Of a DNA stretch of 64,000 bases, positions 61,193 through 64,000 are shown piece after piece (the first letter of the stretch is position 1; each line of letters opens with the position of its first letter). Position numbers and translations under genes: made by a program. The notes beneath the pieces are model-generated. The model did not search any database and was not told the origin of the DNA. It saw only the letters and a list, made by a program, of their open reading frames with translations. Source of the DNA: Hyphomicrobiaceae bacterium (GTDB lineage Bacteria > Pseudomonadota > Alphaproteobacteria > Rhizobiales > Hyphomicrobiaceae); NCBI GenBank assembly GCA_008933705.1, contig WBUN01000015.1, positions 22,747 through 86,746 on the forward strand. Direction: 5' to 3'.

Positions 61193-63127
61193 ATGCGCTT
61201 TCCGCCAGGCCTCCTTGACGAGATCCGTGCGCGCCTGCCCGTGAGCCAGGTCGTGGCCCGCAAGGTCGCCCTCAAGCGCGCCGGCCGCGAGCTCAAGGGT
61301 CTGTCGCCGTTCAAGAGCGAGAAGACGCCTTCGTTCTTCGTCAACGACCACAAGGGCTCATGGTTCGATTTCTCCTCGGGCCAGAACGGCGACATCTTCA
61401 AGTTCGTCATGATGACGGACGGGCTGAGCTTTCCCGAGGCGGTCGAGCGGCTGGCCGAGGAAGCCGGCGTGCCCATGCCGAAGCCCTCCGCGCGCGAGGA
61501 GCGCCAGGAGGATGAGCGTGCGCGCCTCTATGCGCTGCTGGACGCATCGGCCCGGTTCTTCGAGGCGCAGCTCCATGCCTCCGCGGGGGGAGAGGCGCGG
61601 CGCTATCTGGAGAAGCGCGGGCTGCAGCATGACGGGATCGCCCGCTTCCACCTGGGCTATGCCCCCAGCAGCAAGTCGGCGCTCAAGGAGCACTTGGGCA
61701 AGGCAGGCTTCACAACGCACGAGATGGCCACCGCCGGCATGCTGATCACCGGCGACGACATCCCGGTCGGCTACGACCGGTTCCGCCACCGCGTGATGTT
61801 CCCGATCACTGATCTGAAGGGCCGCGTCATCGCGTTCGGCGGCCGCGCCCTCGATGCCGACGCGCCGGCCAAGTATCTGAACTCGCCCGAGACGCCGCTC
61901 TTCCACAAGGGTGCGCTGCTCTTCAACGCCGCCAACGCGCGCCGGCCGGCCTTCGACAGGCAGCAGATCATCGTCGTCGAAGGCTACATGGATGTGATCG
62001 CGCTGTCGGAGGCGGGCTTTCCGCAGACGGTGGCGCCTCTGGGCACGGCGCTGACCGAGGAGCAGATCAAGATCCTCTGGCGCATGGCCCCCGAGCCCGT
62101 CTTGTGCTTCGACGGCGACGCGGCCGGGCGCCGGGCCGCGTTCCGGGCCGTCGAGACCGTGCTGCCGCACCTGAAGCCGGGCTACAGCGTGCAATTCGCG
62201 TTCCTGCCGGACGGTCTCGATCCCGATGACCTCATCCGCCAGCACGGTGCTGCCGCCTTCCAGGACATCCTGGCCAACAAGACGCTGCCGCTGTTCGACG
62301 TGCTGATCGAGCGCGAGGAGCAGCGCACCCAGCCGGCGTTGACGCCCGAGCAGCGCGCATCCGTGGAAGCACGGCTCAAGGCCCTGGTGGCCCAGATCGC
62401 CGACCGCGGCGTGCGCGAGCAGTACGAGGGCGAGCTGCGCGAGACGCTTTGGGCCAAGAACCGCAAGCTGGTGCGCGAAATGGCCCGGTCCGACGGCCGG
62501 CGCAACCCTAGGCTCGCAGGCAAACGGCGCGACAATACACAACTGGACTGGCGTGTCTCGGCCCGGGCGACGGAGCGCGCGCGGCTTGGCACACAGCCGA
62601 GGGCGGCCGCCCTTTCCCCGGCCCTGAGCCGGAGCAACGAGCTGGCCGGGCGCGCGCACCCCCTGCCCGCACGCGAGACCCTGATCCTCAGGACGCTGCT
62701 CAACCATCCATGGCTTCTGGAGGCGCGGTGCGAGGAGGTTGCCGAGCTTACCCTGACCTCCGAACCCTTGGGCCGCCTGCGCGATGCCTTTCTGCAGCTT
62801 TTGGCGCAGGGCGTCACCCTTGACAGGGATGTGATCCGCACCCAACTGGCGGCTTTGGGAATGGACAAAGTGGTTGCCATGACCGAGCGGGCGGCCACCC
62901 ACAAAAGCGACAGGTTTGCCGAGCCCGGCGCAGCCGAGACCGATGTCGAGGCCGGCTGGCGGGACCTGCTGGCGCTGCACGAGACCCAGGTCGGGTTGAG
63001 ACGCGAACTGCGCGCTGCCGAGCAAGCCTGGGCGTCGGAGCCAACGGAAGAGGCGTGGTCCAGGATTGCCGAGATACATGCACGCTTGGCCCGCGCCCTT
63101 GCCACGGAGGGCTCCGGTGACGCATAG
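61193..63127 (+). CDS. dnaG: DNA primase DnaG (zinc-site ligands replaced)
   Basis: This is a 644-residue primase. The N-terminal zinc-binding-type domain (1-90) keeps the EKTPSF core but the four expected Cys/Cys/Cys/His positions are Ser38, Lys41, Asp59 and Ser62, so no zinc can bind. The Toprim catalytic domain (about 255-370) is intact: VVEGYMDVIAL and FDGDAAGRRA. The C-terminal helicase-binding region is present from about 480. It lays RNA primers for DNA replication. ATG 61193 gives the family start MRFPPGLLDEI. Confidence 0.95.
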   Translation: MRFPPGLLDEIRARLPVSQVVARKVALKRAGRELKGLSPFKSEKTPSFFVNDHKGSWFDFSSGQNGDIFKFVMMTDGLSFPEAVERLAEEAGVPMPKPSAREERQEDERARLYALLDASARFFEAQLHASAGGEARRYLEKRGLQHDGIARFHLGYAPSSKSALKEHLGKAGFTTHEMATAGMLITGDDIPVGYDRFRHRVMFPITDLKGRVIAFGGRALDADAPAKYLNSPETPLFHKGALLFNAANARRPAFDRQQIIVVEGYMDVIALSEAGFPQTVAPLGTALTEEQIKILWRMAPEPVLCFDGDAAGRRAAFRAVETVLPHLKPGYSVQFAFLPDGLDPDDLIRQHGAAAFQDILANKTLPLFDVLIEREEQRTQPALTPEQRASVEARLKALVAQIADRGVREQYEGELRETLWAKNRKLVREMARSDGRRNPRLAGKRRDNTQLDWRVSARATERARLGTQPRAAALSPALSRSNELAGRAHPLPARETLILRTLLNHPWLLEARCEEVAELTLTSEPLGRLRDAFLQLLAQGVTLDRDVIRTQLAALGMDKVVAMTERAATHKSDRFAEPGAAETDVEAGWRDLLALHETQVGLRRELRAAEQAWASEPTEEAWSRIAEIHARLARALATEGSGDA

Positions 63128-63508
63128 CGCCGCTGAACCGCATTCAGTTCGCGTGCCCGTGCGGCGTCGCCGGTCTTCGGGCTGCGATCCAGGTCCAGAT
63201 CGCGTTTCGCCGACCCAGCGGGGGTGTTTCCAAAAAACCCTGGCGGGCGCGAAAACTTGCGCTGGAAAAGCGCACGGGAGTTGTGTATCCCTGCTTTGGC
63301 CCCCAGATGAAGGACAAGAGAGCCCTGCGCTCGTCCTCGGCGATTTCGCCCCGCGGGCCATCCCTGTGAAGTCAGCCCGGCGGGCCACCCCGCCTCACCG
63401 GGACTTTTCGGATGTGCGCGCAAGCGTGCTTTCGGACGGTCCGGTGCACCGTCTCTGCACTTTTTCTGCCGCGCGCTGTGCCGCAGCCGCGTGCTCCGGA
63501 GTTACCTC
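63128..63508. promoter_or_regulatory. 381-base dnaG-rpoD intergenic region
   Basis: It must hold the rpoD promoter. A run of A residues (63229-63234) and the hairpin GCGCT-GGAAA-AGCGC near 63260 are visible, as is a TGTATC that might be a -10. No -35/-10 pair at the right spacing is clear. GGAG at 63498-63501 is the rpoD ribosome binding site. Confidence 0.4.
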
Positions 63509-64000
63509 ATGGCGATGACAGCGAAAGCCGACGACCAGGCCACCACCCAGGCCGACACCCCCGAGAAGGACAGCCCCCTGCTCGACCTGTCGGATGCGGC
63601 GGTCAAGCGGTTCATCAAGACCGCCAAGGCGCGCGGCTACGTCACCTATGACGAGCTCAACGCCGTGCTGCCGTCCGAGGAGGTCTCCTCTGAGCAGATC
63701 GAGGACACGATGTCGATGCTCTCCGACATGGGCATCACCGTGGTCGAGAGCGAGGACCAGGAGGAGGCGGCTGCGCCCGACGGCGCGGAGGAAGCGGCCG
63801 ACGAGGAGGAGACCGGGCGGGCCGTCGCCCCTGCCCCCGCCCTGCCGACCGTGACGCAGGCGCGCGCCGAGCCCACCGACCGCACCGACGACCCCGTGCG
63901 CATGTATCTGCGCGAGATGGGCTCGGTCGAGCTCTTGTCCCGCGAAGGCGAAATCGCGATCGCGAAGCGCATCGAGGCCGGCCGCGAGGCGATGATCGCG
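63509..64000 (+). CDS. rpoD: RNA polymerase sigma factor RpoD, N-terminal part (cut by window end)
   Basis: ATG 63509, seven bases after GGAG, opens a frame of 164 codons that runs off the window. Region 1.1 is seen at about 25-75 (VKRFIKTAKARGYVTYDELN, VLPSEEVSSEQIEDTMSML). An acidic linker follows, and region 1.2 begins DDPVRMYLREMGSVELLSRE with GEIAIAKRIEAGREAMIA at the edge. This is the housekeeping sigma70. It follows dnaG as in most proteobacteria. Confidence 0.95.
   Translation, partial: MAMTAKADDQATTQADTPEKDSPLLDLSDAAVKRFIKTAKARGYVTYDELNAVLPSEEVSSEQIEDTMSMLSDMGITVVESEDQEEAAAPDGAEEAADEEETGRAVAPAPALPTVTQARAEPTDRTDDPVRMYLREMGSVELLSREGEIAIAKRIEAGREAMIA

Overview
The window looks like a chromosomal core region of a high-GC alphaproteobacterium, most likely of the order Hyphomicrobiales. 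The reasons are the gene orders dusB-ntrB-ntrC next to a fused ispDF, carA/carB next to GatB/YqeY-dnaG-rpoD, an ArsR-methyltransferase fusion heading a metF-metH operon, a COQ10-type protein beside lipA, and GTG/TTG starts with GGAGG-type ribosome binding sites. There is no rRNA, CRISPR array, intact insertion sequence or prophage. Two tRNA genes are present (CAT anticodon at 2010-2085, Lys-TTT at 12683-12757).

Layout. 1-7.8 kb: lipid metabolism (3' end of a FadB/FadJ-type dehydrogenase, thiolase, a dedicated ACP plus ketosynthase pair, FadD, and a MerR regulator overlapping fadD), plus an ELM1-family protein and an unlisted 38-codon ORF ahead of fadD. 7.9-17.7 kb: membrane proteins (AI-2E family, LtrA), a PLP aminotransferase, an IlvD/Edd dehydratase followed by an HMG-CoA-lyase-like enzyme, MazG, ArfB and a rhodanese. 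17.8-27.8 kb: leucyl aminopeptidase, then a small atypical insert (a nuclease remnant and a lower-GC lipoprotein gene), then dusB-ntrBC divergent from ispDF, MarR and PncC. 27.9-34 kb: a diguanylate cyclase divergent from a LuxR-type receptor without a nearby synthase, a GntR regulator, COQ10-lipA and an AcuI/YhdH oxidoreductase. 34-43 kb: a 28-codon membrane ORF with its own promoter and terminator, an orphan TRAP binding protein, and the methionine operon ArsR/MTase-metF-metH, in which metH is two separate genes with a palindromic repeat between them. 43-54 kb: single genes (PRC-barrel, MlaC-like, hydrolase, nitroreductase, EttA, ankyrin, rhomboid, DsbA-like, thioesterase, second ELM1, Lrp, outer-membrane barrel). 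54-64 kb: carA-chaN-carB and greA on the minus strand, then GatB/YqeY, dnaG and the start of rpoD on the plus strand.

The best candidates for a second look are: a perfect 16-bp palindrome filling the spacer of a near-consensus promoter ahead of the ArsR/MTase-metF-metH operon; the two-gene metH interrupted by a repeat; two small ORFs below usual annotation cut-offs; a dispersed ~95-bp hairpin repeat present twice; a DnaG lacking all four zinc ligands; a ChaN-family gene lodged between carA and carB; and the AHL-receptor/diguanylate-cyclase divergent pair.
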